A DNA stretch of 64,000 nt from JAJVID01 sp963743425. Its GTDB lineage: Bacteria; Acidobacteriota; Blastocatellia; RBC074. The translations under genes were made by a program, and so were the position numbers. How positions within the stretch are numbered: the first letter of the stretch is position 1; each line of letters begins with the position of its first letter. This document shows positions 20,361 through 29,163 of the stretch, in pieces. The stretch is from contig CAVUPU010000007.1 of assembly GCA_963743425.1 (NCBI GenBank), forward strand, positions 1-64,000, written 5' to 3'. The notes beneath the pieces were generated by a model. It was not told the origin of the DNA. It did not search any database and worked only from the letters and a program-made list of their open reading frames with translations.

Positions 20361-23300
20361 TTAGAACGAAACCCGCATACTGATCTGGACCTCGCGGCCC
20401 GGCGTCGCGGCTTCGGTGATCGTGCCGAACTGCGGCGTGTTCACGAAGCGTCCCGGTGTGCCCAGGTTCGTGTGATTGAGCGCGTTGAAGAATTCGGCGC
20501 GGAATTGGAATTTCGTCTTCTCAGTTATGTTGAACTCGCGGGCCAGCGCGAGGTCGAGAGTTTGCATCCCCGGGCCGTAGACCGAATTCCGCCCCGCATT
20601 CCCGAACGTGAACGCAGCGGGGACGGCGAACGCCGCCGGGTTGAGCCAACGATCCGCCGTGCGCGCGCCCTCGTCGAAGACCGGCTGGCCGGTGGAATTG
20701 GCGCGGATGGGATTCTCGCCGAGCAGCGTTCCGGCATTGGCCGTATCGCCGAAAACGGAGACGGTGAACGGGAATCCGCTCTGGACCTGATAAACGGCGG
20801 AGAGGCGCCAGTTCTGCGTCACCGCGCGCGCCAATCGGCCGCCCAGCGATGGGATCTCATAAACCCCGCTCATGGAAAACCGGTGGCGGATGTCGCAGCC
20901 GGGGCCTTTCTCAGCCCGCAGATTATTGTTGTTCTGCGGGATGGCCGACTCGAACATCGGCGAGCGGAAGTCCGGCGCGTCGGTCAGATTCTTGGCGAAA
21001 GTGTAGTTGGCCAGCAGGCTCAGGCCACGAGAGTACCGGCGGCGCACGTTGACATAACCCGCGTCGTACCAGCTCTGGGCCGTATTTTCCAGCAGGTTGA
21101 TGGCGCTGACTGGGAAGGTCGTGCTGGCTACGGTCACATTGTTGGGCAGGACCGTGCCGGGTAGGAAGCTGATCGTCGTAAATGGGCGGCGTGGTTGAAC
21201 AGGCCCCGCGCCGGGCGGCGCGTTGTTGATCAGGTGCGAACGCTGCAAATGCAGGCCGCGAGTTCCAATATAACCGACCTCTACCGTCGTGTCTTTTCCG
21301 AGGCTCTTTTCAATCGTCAAATTCCACTGCTGGATGTATTGCGACGGCGGGCGAGGATCGAAAGCCGCGAAGCTCACCGTGGTCTGGCCGAGTACGGGCG
21401 GCGCGAAGTTGAAGTCGAAGATCGAGGGGATGAAGTTGTCGCTCTGTCGCGTCTCCGGAAAAACAAACGGGACGTTGTGGCGCTGGTTGCACCACGTGTT
21501 CATATCTATCGGCGTGTAGAAGATGCCGTAAGCCGTGCGGATCACCAGGCCGTATTTGGGCAGATTCTGCGCTACGCCTAATCGCGGGGCGAAGTTCAGA
21601 CGGTTCGAGTACATCAAACCTTCGGGAAAGCCCTGCTGCCCGCCGATAAAAGCGAAAGGCCTGCCGTCCTGAAAAACGAGGTTGCTGTTAGTGAAACGAA
21701 TATCGCGCAACGGACTCATGTACTCGTACCGCAGACCGATCTCGATGGTCGTGGTACGCGTAAGCTGGAAGCTGTCCTGGGCGAAACCGTCGGCATACCA
21801 CTGGCGAAGCTGCATCTGCGGGATGCCGGCCTGGCGCTGCTTCACGGCGGGTAACCCGAGCAGGAAGCTGGCCAGCGCGGAGCCTGTGCCGTCGTTGGTC
21901 GCCGTCTGGGTGGTGAAGCCGTTTGTGAACTGATAAAAGCCTCGGTTCTGAAAGAAGCCCCACATGGGCCAGATGAAGCGACGGAAGCTGCCGCCGAATT
22001 TGAAATTGTGCGATCCGCGCTGCCAGCTCAACGAGTCGCGCGCTTCCAGGATCGTGTCCCAGGCATGCATCGGAGTGGCGGCGAAGGTATCGCCCATCCC
22101 TGAATAACCCTGCACATTGAACCACGGCGCGCCGAACGCGCCCTTGCCGCCGAAACCTACCCCTTGAATCCCGAGTTCGGAGACGATGTCGTTGTCCGCG
22201 CTGTTCTCCGAGGTCCTGTGCATCGAGAGCCGGGAGACCGTGATCGTCGCGATGTTCACCATGCGCGAGTTGATGACGTGTGTCCAACCGACGCTGCCAT
22301 GCTGTGAGAAATTGTCGTGGATGGCGCCGAAGCCAGGCAGGTTCTGCGGCATAAACCCGTTCTCTCCGCTCAACGAATAGCGCGCGAACAGGCTGTCGCC
22401 TCGCGCAAACGTGTGGTCGACGCGGACTGTGCCCTGATCCGTGACATGGCGCCGCTTGCGCACATCCATGTAGTTGTTGCAGTCGACTCCCCCGCCGACC
22501 ACGGTGGGCGCGCCCATCATCGTCATGCCGCAGCCATTCATGCTCATGCCCATGCCCATGTCCATGTCCATATTCGGACGCGGCGTGTATTTTTGCAGGA
22601 ACAAAGCCGCCGCCGGGTTGATCATGTCTTCCGGGATTACGTTGTCGGGGAAAGGATCGCGAAGAATCTGCGGGTTGCTGGCGCTGACCGGCCTCGTCGG
22701 ATCGAAGTTCGGATTCGGGCGGGCGCTGAACGGGTTATAAATCGTCGTCCCGCTCATACTGAAGTCGCCCATCACTTCCATCTCGGTGGGGACGGTCTGA
22801 ATCATCGTAATCGCTTTGGTGTGCCGAAGCCCCTCATAGTTGACGAAGAAGAAGGTCTTGTCGCGAATGATCGGGCCGCCGAAGGATGCGCCGAAATTAT
22901 TCTGGACGAGATGATTCGAGGAACTCATCTCGTTGAACGAGCGGGCGTCGAGCGCGCCGTTGCGCAGAAAGTCATAAGCTGTGCCGTGGAACTGGTTCGT
23001 CCCCGAACGCGTAACGATATTGACCTGCCCGCCGCCGGCGCCGCCCATCTCGGCGGAATAGCTTCCGGTCTGCACCTTGAATTCCCGCACGGCGTCGGGC
23101 GAAGGACTCAGGTTGAGAGTGTTGAACGTCGGGTCAGTGTTGGTCGCGCCGTCGAGCAGGAAATAGTTCGCGTTCGGACGATTCCCGCCGATGCTCACCG
23201 CCGAACGCTGCCCGGGCCGCCAATAGAGCGGGTTCATGTCGCCGGTCTGCGCGCCGTGGCCGACGTGCGCGCCCGGCACAGTGAGCACCAGGTCGATCAG

Positions 23301-23744
23301 CATGCGCCCGTTGAGCGGCAACTCGCGTATGGCGACCGGCTCGATGACCTCACCGACGCTGGTGTCGGTCGTGCGCATAACATCCACCCGTCCGGTGACC
23401 TCCACAGTGTTGCTGAGAGAGGCCAATTTGAGGCTGACGTCCAGCGCCAATTGCTGGCCGACCTCGAGCCGCAGTTGCTGTTTGACAGGCGCAAATCCCG
23501 TAGCCTGCACGCTCAGTTCGTAATCCCCCGGCAATAGTCCCGTAATCTGAAATATCCCCTGCGCGTCGCTAGTGACTTTACGAACCGCTTGCGTGCCGAG
23601 CGAGGTAATCTGCACGGTCGCGCCCGCCACCGGCCGGCGCTGCGGGTCGGCGACCGCGCCGCCCACGACCGCGTAGTTGCTCTGCGCCAAAGCGGGAAAA
23701 AGACAGCCGGCGACGAGGAAGAGAGAAAGAATGTTTTTTTTCAT
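20361..23744 (-). CDS. TonB-dependent receptor, Oar-like, with carboxypeptidase-regulatory domain
   Basis: 1127 residues. Signal peptide (ILSLFLVAGCLFPALAQ), then a carboxypeptidase-regulatory beta-sandwich (GAVADPQRRPVAGATVQITS, GLLPGDYELSVQATGFAP), a plug domain (REFKVQTGSYSAEMGGAGGG, GGQVNIVTRSGTNQFHG) and a 22-stranded-type barrel ending in VSF with a C-terminal Phe typical of outer-membrane insertion. This architecture is the Oar-like group abundant in Acidobacteriota. Residues about 392-412 are a Met-rich stretch (MDMDMGMGMSMNGCGMTMM) in a predicted external loop, unusual for the group and suggestive of soft-metal binding. RBS AAAGGACGAC precedes ATG. The ligand is unknown. Confidence 0.93.
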   Translation of the reverse strand: MKKNILSLFLVAGCLFPALAQSNYAVVGGAVADPQRRPVAGATVQITSLGTQAVRKVTSDAQGIFQITGLLPGDYELSVQATGFAPVKQQLRLEVGQQLALDVSLKLASLSNTVEVTGRVDVMRTTDTSVGEVIEPVAIRELPLNGRMLIDLVLTVPGAHVGHGAQTGDMNPLYWRPGQRSAVSIGGNRPNANYFLLDGATNTDPTFNTLNLSPSPDAVREFKVQTGSYSAEMGGAGGGQVNIVTRSGTNQFHGTAYDFLRNGALDARSFNEMSSSNHLVQNNFGASFGGPIIRDKTFFFVNYEGLRHTKAITMIQTVPTEMEVMGDFSMSGTTIYNPFSARPNPNFDPTRPVSASNPQILRDPFPDNVIPEDMINPAAALFLQKYTPRPNMDMDMGMGMSMNGCGMTMMGAPTVVGGGVDCNNYMDVRKRRHVTDQGTVRVDHTFARGDSLFARYSLSGENGFMPQNLPGFGAIHDNFSQHGSVGWTHVINSRMVNIATITVSRLSMHRTSENSADNDIVSELGIQGVGFGGKGAFGAPWFNVQGYSGMGDTFAATPMHAWDTILEARDSLSWQRGSHNFKFGGSFRRFIWPMWGFFQNRGFYQFTNGFTTQTATNDGTGSALASFLLGLPAVKQRQAGIPQMQLRQWYADGFAQDSFQLTRTTTIEIGLRYEYMSPLRDIRFTNSNLVFQDGRPFAFIGGQQGFPEGLMYSNRLNFAPRLGVAQNLPKYGLVIRTAYGIFYTPIDMNTWCNQRHNVPFVFPETRQSDNFIPSIFDFNFAPPVLGQTTVSFAAFDPRPPSQYIQQWNLTIEKSLGKDTTVEVGYIGTRGLHLQRSHLINNAPPGAGPVQPRRPFTTISFLPGTVLPNNVTVASTTFPVSAINLLENTAQSWYDAGYVNVRRRYSRGLSLLANYTFAKNLTDAPDFRSPMFESAIPQNNNNLRAEKGPGCDIRHRFSMSGVYEIPSLGGRLARAVTQNWRLSAVYQVQSGFPFTVSVFGDTANAGTLLGENPIRANSTGQPVFDEGARTADRWLNPAAFAVPAAFTFGNAGRNSVYGPGMQTLDLALAREFNITEKTKFQFRAEFFNALNHTNLGTPGRFVNTPQFGTITEAATPGREVQISMRVSF

Positions 23745-23789
23745 GTCGTCCTTTCAAATGATCTGGGATCAAAACCGGCGCGAATAGCC

Positions 23790-23895
23790 GATCAATAGAT
23801 TGATCCACCACTGAAGTCACATGGCCTGTGGCGGTCATGACGGTGTCCGTCACGTCGGGTTTTCCGGTGGGCGGCTTGAGACCGACGCCGATCAC
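23790..23895 (-). pseudogene. Possible outer-membrane protein remnant
   Basis: Directly after the stop of the 64-aa coiled-coil gene an open stretch reads GVGLKPPTGKPDVTDT and GHVTSVVDQSID. The phrase GLKxPTGxxDVTDT...VDQSI is one I associate with acidobacterial outer-membrane barrel proteins. It then runs into the TonB receptor leader without barrel sequence. It is probably a gene scrap; the call rests on a short similarity only. Confidence 0.35.
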
Positions 23896-24090
23896 TCAAC
23901 GAGTCAGCAGCGAAATGATCTCAGTCTGATTCGCCAGTATCTTCGCCTGATTGGCCTGGATCGTCTCCTGGTTGGCGAGCAACGCGTCGAGCTTCTCCTG
24001 ATTGGCTTTGATGATCCCCTGATTCTCCTTGATGATCTTCTGATTATCGATAATGGTGTTGAGATTGGCCATCACTTCTTCTGTGGTCAT
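23896..24090 (-). CDS. Small Asn/Gln-rich coiled-coil protein (64 aa)
   Basis: RBS GGGAG precedes ATG by nine bases. The sequence is one uninterrupted helix built from heptads of the type I-I-x-x-N-Q-x (IIKENQG, IIKANQE, TIQANQA, KILANQT). Ile at core positions and Asn/Gln at fixed flanking positions predict a parallel oligomeric coiled coil. No signal peptide. It lies upstream of the TonB receptor gene on the same strand and could be co-transcribed. It may be a small scaffold or oligomerisation protein; no function is known. Confidence 0.75.
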   Translation of the reverse strand: MTTEEVMANLNTIIDNQKIIKENQGIIKANQEKLDALLANQETIQANQAKILANQTEIISLLTR

Positions 24091-24129
24091 GAAATTGCTC
24101 CCTTTAACTGTGAATGGATTGACGATTCA

Positions 24130-24246
24130 TCCACGAAGTCACTCGAAGGAGCGCAAAGTTAATGTCGCTAACTATCGCTTTCTTCCCTTCGCGCCACTTC
24201 GTGTGGCTTCGTGTGGCTTCGTGTGACTTCGTGTGACTTCGTGGAT
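24130..24246. repeat. Inverted repeat with internal 10-bp tandem repeats
   Basis: Outer arms ATCCACGAAGTCAC and GTGACTTCGTGGAT, with about five tandem copies of CTTCGTGTGG/CTTCGTGTGA at 24199-24246. It sits 40 bases upstream of the 64-aa coiled-coil start and resembles the family B hairpins in position and wording (CACGAAG). The rest of 24091-24569 holds another smaller hairpin (GGCGGGTAAC...GTTACCCGCC, 24291-24335) and the 24439 palindrome, but no gene. Confidence 0.7.
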
Positions 24247-24438
24247 AGATTTTTCTTCCCAGCAAAGGCCTGCGGCCTTTAACCCATCTGGCGGGTAACA
24301 AGCAATTGCCTGGCCGTGACTGCGGTTACCCGCCACGGCTTCGGCCAAATCCTTCAAGAATAAAGAGTAAATTTTTTCCGACGGTGATGCGGCTTCCCTG
24401 CCCGCCTCCGGCGGCATGGCGAGATAGCGCGCAAGTGG

Positions 24439-24468
24439 CGATATTTCGCGCGTGCGCTCGAAATATCG
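24439..24468. promoter_or_regulatory. Palindrome upstream of flavoprotein-sigma54 activator gene
   Basis: CGATATTTCG, ten-base spacer, CGAAATATCG: a perfect 10-bp dyad about 100 bases before the start of the 883-aa gene. It could be an operator or the stem of a repeat hairpin; no sigma-54 -24/-12 promoter was recognised nearby. Confidence 0.4.
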
Positions 24469-24569
24469 TGAGCGTACAGGTCAACAGGCCTGATGGCAAT
24501 TGAATCATTTCGCGAAGTCGGGTATTTTTGCGGCGGAAGGGCGCCAATCTTTAATCATTCAGCAAACAG

Positions 24570-27221
24570 ATGAGAAGTGATTTCGACCTTGCCATTATCG
24601 GCTCAGGATTTTCCGGCTCGCTGCTGGCGATGATCGCGCGACGCGCGGGTCGATCCGTCATGCTGCTCGACCGGGGCGCGCACCCGCGTTTCGCCATCGG
24701 CGAATCCACCTCGCCGCTGATGAACCTGGTCATCGAGCAACTGGCCGATCGCTACGACCTGCCGCGACTGAAGCCATTGGCCACGTGGGGCGAGTGGCAG
24801 CGAACCTATCCGCAAGTGGTCGGCGGGTTGAAACGCGGCTCTACATATTTCAAACACGAACCGAACGCGCAGTACCGGACTGCGCCGGATCGTTCGAATC
24901 AACTTCTCGTCTCCGCCTGCCTGAATAATGAAGCCGCCGACACGCACTGGCTGCGCTCCGACGTCGATTATTTCCTGCTGCGGGAAGCCATCGCATCAGG
25001 CGCTGACTTTCTCGATCAGACGGATCTGAATGCGATCGAATTGGCGAACGGCGGGGCGACGCTTCGGGGTGGGCGGCGCGGGCAAACGATGAAACTGCGA
25101 GCGCGACTGGTCGTGGACGCCAGCGGCCCGCGCGGGTTCTTGAGCAGGGCGCTCGGTCTTGGCGAAAAGCGATTCGATGATTTCCCGGCGACGCAGGCGC
25201 TCTATTCGCACTTCATAGGCGTCCACCGCTGCGACGCGATGCCCGATTACGAGGTCGCGGGCGTTCCGCCGAACACGCCATATCCTATGGATGACGCCGC
25301 CGTGCATCACGTTTTCGATGGCGGATGGATGTGGGCCCTGCGCTTCAACAACGGCGTGACCAGCGCCGGGATCGTCGTCACGGAATGGATGGCGAAAGAG
25401 TTGAAACTGTCGGAAGGCGAAGCCGCGTGGCGCCGATTCCTGGCGCGCTTCCCTTCGATCGCCGCGCAGTTCGCCGACGCCAGAGCGATTCGAGAATTCA
25501 CCTGGGCGCCGCATCTGCCGTACGCTGCGGAAGTGGCCGCCGGAGATGGCTGGGCGATGCTGCCATCGGCGGCGGCGTTCGTGGACCCGCTCTTCGGCCC
25601 CGGGATGCCGATGACGGCGCTCGGCGTCGAGCGACTGGGGCGTTTGCTCGAAGAGAACTTCGGAGAGAATGAACTCAATGAACGGCTGCGCGAATATGGC
25701 CGCGCGACGCTCGTGGAGGCCGATCACACCGCCGACTTCATCGCGGGTTGTTATGCGGCCTTCCCGCGATTCGAACTCTTCACTTCTCTTTCAATGGTCT
25801 ACTTCGCGGCCGCCGGTTATTGCGAGATGGCGCGCAGACTCGGACGCAATCACCTGGCGCAGAGTTTCATGGCGGTAGACCGCCCGGCCTTTGCGGACGC
25901 GACCAGCCGCCTGAGTCGAACATTGCGCCATGACGACCGTTTCGACTCGGCGCTTTTCGCCGCTCAGGTGAAACAGAAAATCGCTTGTCTGAACGTGGCC
26001 GGACTGTGCGACAGGCGCAAACGAAACTGGTACGACGTCGACCTGGATGATGTGATCGCTTGCGCTGAAAAGCTGGAAATAACATCGGATGAGATGCGCA
26101 GGTTTCTGCTGACCGCGAACTGGGCGCAAACAGCCGTCAACCTGCAACGGAGCCGTTCGAAGCAGCGCCCACATCAGTCAATCCAGTTGGGCGATTATCA
26201 GCGGCTTTTGGCGGATGAATATGAACCGGTGGGCGAGTTGGTCGGCGCCAGCCCGGCCTATCGGGGGATGCTCGAAGACGCGTTGAACGTCGCCCCGACT
26301 GATACGACCGTTCTGCTGCAGGGAGAGACGGGGACGGGCAAGGAGTTGCTCGCCTACGCCATTCACCAGCGCAGCTTGCGCAACCGCGGCCCCTTCATCG
26401 TCGTCAACTGCGCGGCGCTTCCGCCGTCATTGATCGAGAGTGAACTGTTCGGCTACGAGAAGGGCGCTTTCACCGGCGCGCAGTCGCCCAAGCCGGGGCG
26501 ATTCGAGCTGGCCGACGGCGGCACGATCTTTCTGGATGAGATAGGCGAGGTCCCGCTGGAGATACAGGGGCGGTTCCTGCGCGTGCTGCAGACCGGCGTC
26601 TTCGAGCGGTTGGGCAGCACGAAGAGCGTACGCGTAAAAGTCCGCGTCATAGCCGCGACCAATCAACCGCTCGAGCGATTGGTCAACGAGCGCAAATTCC
26701 GCGCCGATCTTTTTTACCGCCTCAACGTCTTTCCGATCACTCTGCCCCCGCTGCGCGATCGGTTGAGCGATCTTCCGCTGCTCGCGGGGCATTTCGTCGA
26801 CAAGTACAACGCGCGGTTCAAACGTTCGATCACCTCGATCAGCGCACAGTCGCTCCGGGCGCTCGAACATTACCATTGGCCCGGCAACGTCCGTGAGCTG
26901 GAAAACCTGGTGGAGCGCGCGGTCCTCTCCGCCAACGGCGCAATTTTAAAGATCGTTCCACCCGCAATCCGCGTCGAGCCCGCCATATCAATTAACGACA
27001 AACCGCCGGAGACCGCGACCGCTTCGCCGGATAACGGCGTGAGGCGGCTGCTGTCGCTAATGGAAAACGAGGAGGCCCACATTCGAATGGCGCTGCGCCA
27101 TACCGGCGGTCGAATCTCGGGGCCGCAAGGAGCTGCAAAAATTCTCGGAGTTCCCCCATCCACGCTCCGCAGCCGAATCAAGAAGCTGGGATTGAAAATC
27201 CACCTGGACGATCCTCAGTGA
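24570..27221 (+). CDS. Flavin-halogenase-like domain fused to sigma-54 activator (883 aa)
   Basis: One uninterrupted frame. Residues 1-500: FAD-binding flavoprotein with GSGFSGSLLA (10-19), the halogenase-type GESTSP (46-51), VVDASGPRGFLSRALG, GGWMWALRF and DPLFGPGMPMTALGVERL. The canonical halogenase W-x-W-x-I-P appears only as WMWALRF, so halogenation is uncertain. Residues 540-800: AAA+ sigma-54 interaction domain with Walker A GETGTGKE, GAFTGA loop (about 632), Walker B GGTIFLDEIGE and the R-finger region FRADLFYRLNVFPI. Residues 835-880: Fis-type helix-turn-helix (QGAAKILGVPPSTLRSRIKKLG). All parts needed to drive sigma-54 transcription are present. The flavoprotein occupies the place of a sensor, so redox or substrate sensing is inferred. 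No RBS is obvious. Confidence 0.88.
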   Translation: MRSDFDLAIIGSGFSGSLLAMIARRAGRSVMLLDRGAHPRFAIGESTSPLMNLVIEQLADRYDLPRLKPLATWGEWQRTYPQVVGGLKRGSTYFKHEPNAQYRTAPDRSNQLLVSACLNNEAADTHWLRSDVDYFLLREAIASGADFLDQTDLNAIELANGGATLRGGRRGQTMKLRARLVVDASGPRGFLSRALGLGEKRFDDFPATQALYSHFIGVHRCDAMPDYEVAGVPPNTPYPMDDAAVHHVFDGGWMWALRFNNGVTSAGIVVTEWMAKELKLSEGEAAWRRFLARFPSIAAQFADARAIREFTWAPHLPYAAEVAAGDGWAMLPSAAAFVDPLFGPGMPMTALGVERLGRLLEENFGENELNERLREYGRATLVEADHTADFIAGCYAAFPRFELFTSLSMVYFAAAGYCEMARRLGRNHLAQSFMAVDRPAFADATSRLSRTLRHDDRFDSALFAAQVKQKIACLNVAGLCDRRKRNWYDVDLDDVIACAEKLEITSDEMRRFLLTANWAQTAVNLQRSRSKQRPHQSIQLGDYQRLLADEYEPVGELVGASPAYRGMLEDALNVAPTDTTVLLQGETGTGKELLAYAIHQRSLRNRGPFIVVNCAALPPSLIESELFGYEKGAFTGAQSPKPGRFELADGGTIFLDEIGEVPLEIQGRFLRVLQTGVFERLGSTKSVRVKVRVIAATNQPLERLVNERKFRADLFYRLNVFPITLPPLRDRLSDLPLLAGHFVDKYNARFKRSITSISAQSLRALEHYHWPGNVRELENLVERAVLSANGAILKIVPPAIRVEPAISINDKPPETATASPDNGVRRLLSLMENEEAHIRMALRHTGGRISGPQGAAKILGVPPSTLRSRIKKLGLKIHLDDPQ

Positions 27222-27365
27222 AGAAGAGCACGCTACCATTCTTGCGCGAGCGGGCGGAAAACGATCCAGCGCCGTGGCTTCGGGAAAAGGCCAGGCGATT
27301 CGCTACCGAAATTGAGGCAGGAAGAAAGCAATAGCAGATTATAGCTGTTCTGAAGGAATGTTCGT

Positions 27366-27415
27366 GAGCTTTCGGTGCGCTGGTGCCCATTGTCGTACCG
27401 GCGCACCGAAAGCTC
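27366..27415. repeat. 15-bp inverted repeat, possible terminator
   Basis: GAGCTTTCGGTGCGC and GCGCACCGAAAGCTC, 20-base centre, between convergent genes ending at 27221 and 27477. There is no clear U-tract, so termination is uncertain. Confidence 0.5.
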
Positions 27416-27476
27416 CCGTTAGGTCTGCTGATGGCGTCGTCTTGACCGGGGGTATTTTTTCAATGAAAGGAGTTTG

Positions 27477-28853
27477 CTATTTTTTGAGGATGGGCAGGAC
27501 AAGTTTGATTGGTTTGGCGCCGGGCGTTTGCGGGACTTCTACCCACGGACTTTGCGGAGCGTCTCCGCTCGCGCCACGCGGGTATGCGCTAACCTTGTAA
27601 TACAGCCCTTCGTAAACCTTCAAGGTAAAATGTCCGCGATCATCGGCCTGGAGAGATTTTATTCCAGACGTCTCTCCTTCTTCCAGAAGCCCCAGGTAGA
27701 TAGTTTCACCCGGCGCCGGGCGCCCATCCGACCATACGACGAAGCCTTGCACGCTGTATTCTGAAAGCTGCGGCGGCAATCGAAGTTCGATATCGGACCG
27801 ATGTTCTCCCTCTTTCACGCTAATGACGCCTGCTTGCGACTTGAACGCGACGCCGGGGTAATACGTGCGCGGATAAGGCAAAACCTCTCCGTCAGCCGTT
27901 CCGAGAAGTCGAAAGCCGAGGAGATAATCCCCGGGCGGCATGGGGTCATCGAACTCGAAACGCCCCTCGGCGTTGGTTTTCGTGTGCAGAAATGTGTTTA
28001 GGTTGCGAATGTCGGAAGGCGCGCCCCTCATCCCCAAACGCAAGTCGGCCACAGGTTGTCCAATTGCGTCAACGACGCGCCCGCTGACGCGCGTGTCTGG
28101 GAAAAGGTAGAAATCAACTGGTTGGCAACTGTGTTCGACGACATCAGCCTTCGCTTCGGCCATTGCCCCGCCGCGCTCCCCGTTACTGGTCATACCGTTT
28201 GGGACTTTGAGCTTGACCGTGTAAGCGCCCGGCGCGAGGCCCGTAATGCGATAACCGCCTTGCTCATCCGTTCGCGCTTCAATGCGCAAAGATTCTCCCT
28301 CGATGATCAAACCGGCGAAGCTGACGGGTAAAGAGAACGCTTCGCCCTCTTTTGCCTTGTAATTATGCTTGTTGATCTTGCCAAAGATAACAGCCCCTGC
28401 GTCCGTATATGGTAAGTTGCGGATATATTCGAGATCTTCCGCGGCCCGTGAGAGAGGTCGCGTGCGCGTACAGGTACTTGTGTAAAGGCGCTGGTTGTGC
28501 TCGTTGCGGCGCGCGTAAACGAGGTAGGTTTCGCCGTCATTGAAACGGTAACCGCAATCACCGCCGCCCAAACCGGTAACGATTTCCGCTTTCGCCTTCT
28601 GTTCGCCGCGAAACGTTGCTACGACTTCAAAACGCACAAGGCGCTGGTCATATTTGTGATCGCTTTCGTTGATTGCTATTTTTGCGCTCCCTACAACTGT
28701 TCCCAGGAATACGGCGTCCGTTCTCCAGTACTCCTGGCACATCGAGAGGCCTCCCTCCGGGCATTCGCACGCCGCCGCGTCATATGTGAGAACAGTTGTG
28801 AGCAGTAAGAGACAAAAGAGAACCGAAACTACAGAACGCGAGTAGCCGCTCAT
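27477..28853 (-). CDS. Secreted TIMP/NTR-like protein with carboxypeptidase-regulatory domains
   Basis: 458 residues. Signal peptide then mature start ACECPEGG. The N-terminal 110 residues (TDAVFLGTVVGSAKI, VRFEVVATFRGEQKA, GGGDCGYRFNDGETYLVYA, STCTRTRPLSRA) resemble tissue-inhibitor-of-metalloprotease/netrin-like domains found in bacterial secreted proteins; the Cys pattern C-x-C...C...C fits. It continues with three beta-sandwich units of the carboxypeptidase-regulatory type (TDEQGGYRITGLAPGAYTV, TNAEGRFEFDDPMPPGDYLL, ADDRGHFTLKVYEG). RBS GGAGATT precedes the start. It is the intact relative of the broken gene at 7625-8069. Role outside the cell is unknown. Confidence 0.85.
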   Translation of the reverse strand: MSGYSRSVVSVLFCLLLLTTVLTYDAAACECPEGGLSMCQEYWRTDAVFLGTVVGSAKIAINESDHKYDQRLVRFEVVATFRGEQKAKAEIVTGLGGGDCGYRFNDGETYLVYARRNEHNQRLYTSTCTRTRPLSRAAEDLEYIRNLPYTDAGAVIFGKINKHNYKAKEGEAFSLPVSFAGLIIEGESLRIEARTDEQGGYRITGLAPGAYTVKLKVPNGMTSNGERGGAMAEAKADVVEHSCQPVDFYLFPDTRVSGRVVDAIGQPVADLRLGMRGAPSDIRNLNTFLHTKTNAEGRFEFDDPMPPGDYLLGFRLLGTADGEVLPYPRTYYPGVAFKSQAGVISVKEGEHRSDIELRLPPQLSEYSVQGFVVWSDGRPAPGETIYLGLLEEGETSGIKSLQADDRGHFTLKVYEGLYYKVSAYPRGASGDAPQSPWVEVPQTPGAKPIKLVLPILKK

Positions 28854-29163
28854 CTTTCATAATCTCCTTTCTTTGAATCTTTGACCTCTTTTGGTGAGCC
28901 GGCGTGACGGCGGCGACTTGCACTCTCTATACTTGCCTCCGAGATCGTTATTTCATCTGAGGAGTCTCGTCCTCTTTGGCCATTGTTGGTCGCTCACCTC
29001 TTCACCTGGAATGATAAATACTTCGACCAACCATTACCACACCTCGCGATTGATTGGGAGGATTCTTCGGCCATGCGCACTTTTTTTGTGTATCTTCGGT
29101 GAAGAGGCGCAGTCTGGCATTTCGCGAATGCGCCAGCCAGCCGAAGGCACACGAATGTTCAAT
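28854..29163. other. Intergenic, no gene seen
   Basis: 310 bases between two minus-strand genes. No RNA gene, strong hairpin or tandem repeat was recognised; a promoter for the 458-aa secreted protein gene is expected here. Confidence 0.5.

Noticed and set aside
22317..23537. 406-codon plus-strand frame inside the TonB receptor
   Set aside because: Arg/His-rich antisense frame with no motif; receptor is clear on the other strand.
23745..23895. Cobalamin riboswitch upstream of the TonB receptor
   Set aside because: No B12-box-like core was found.
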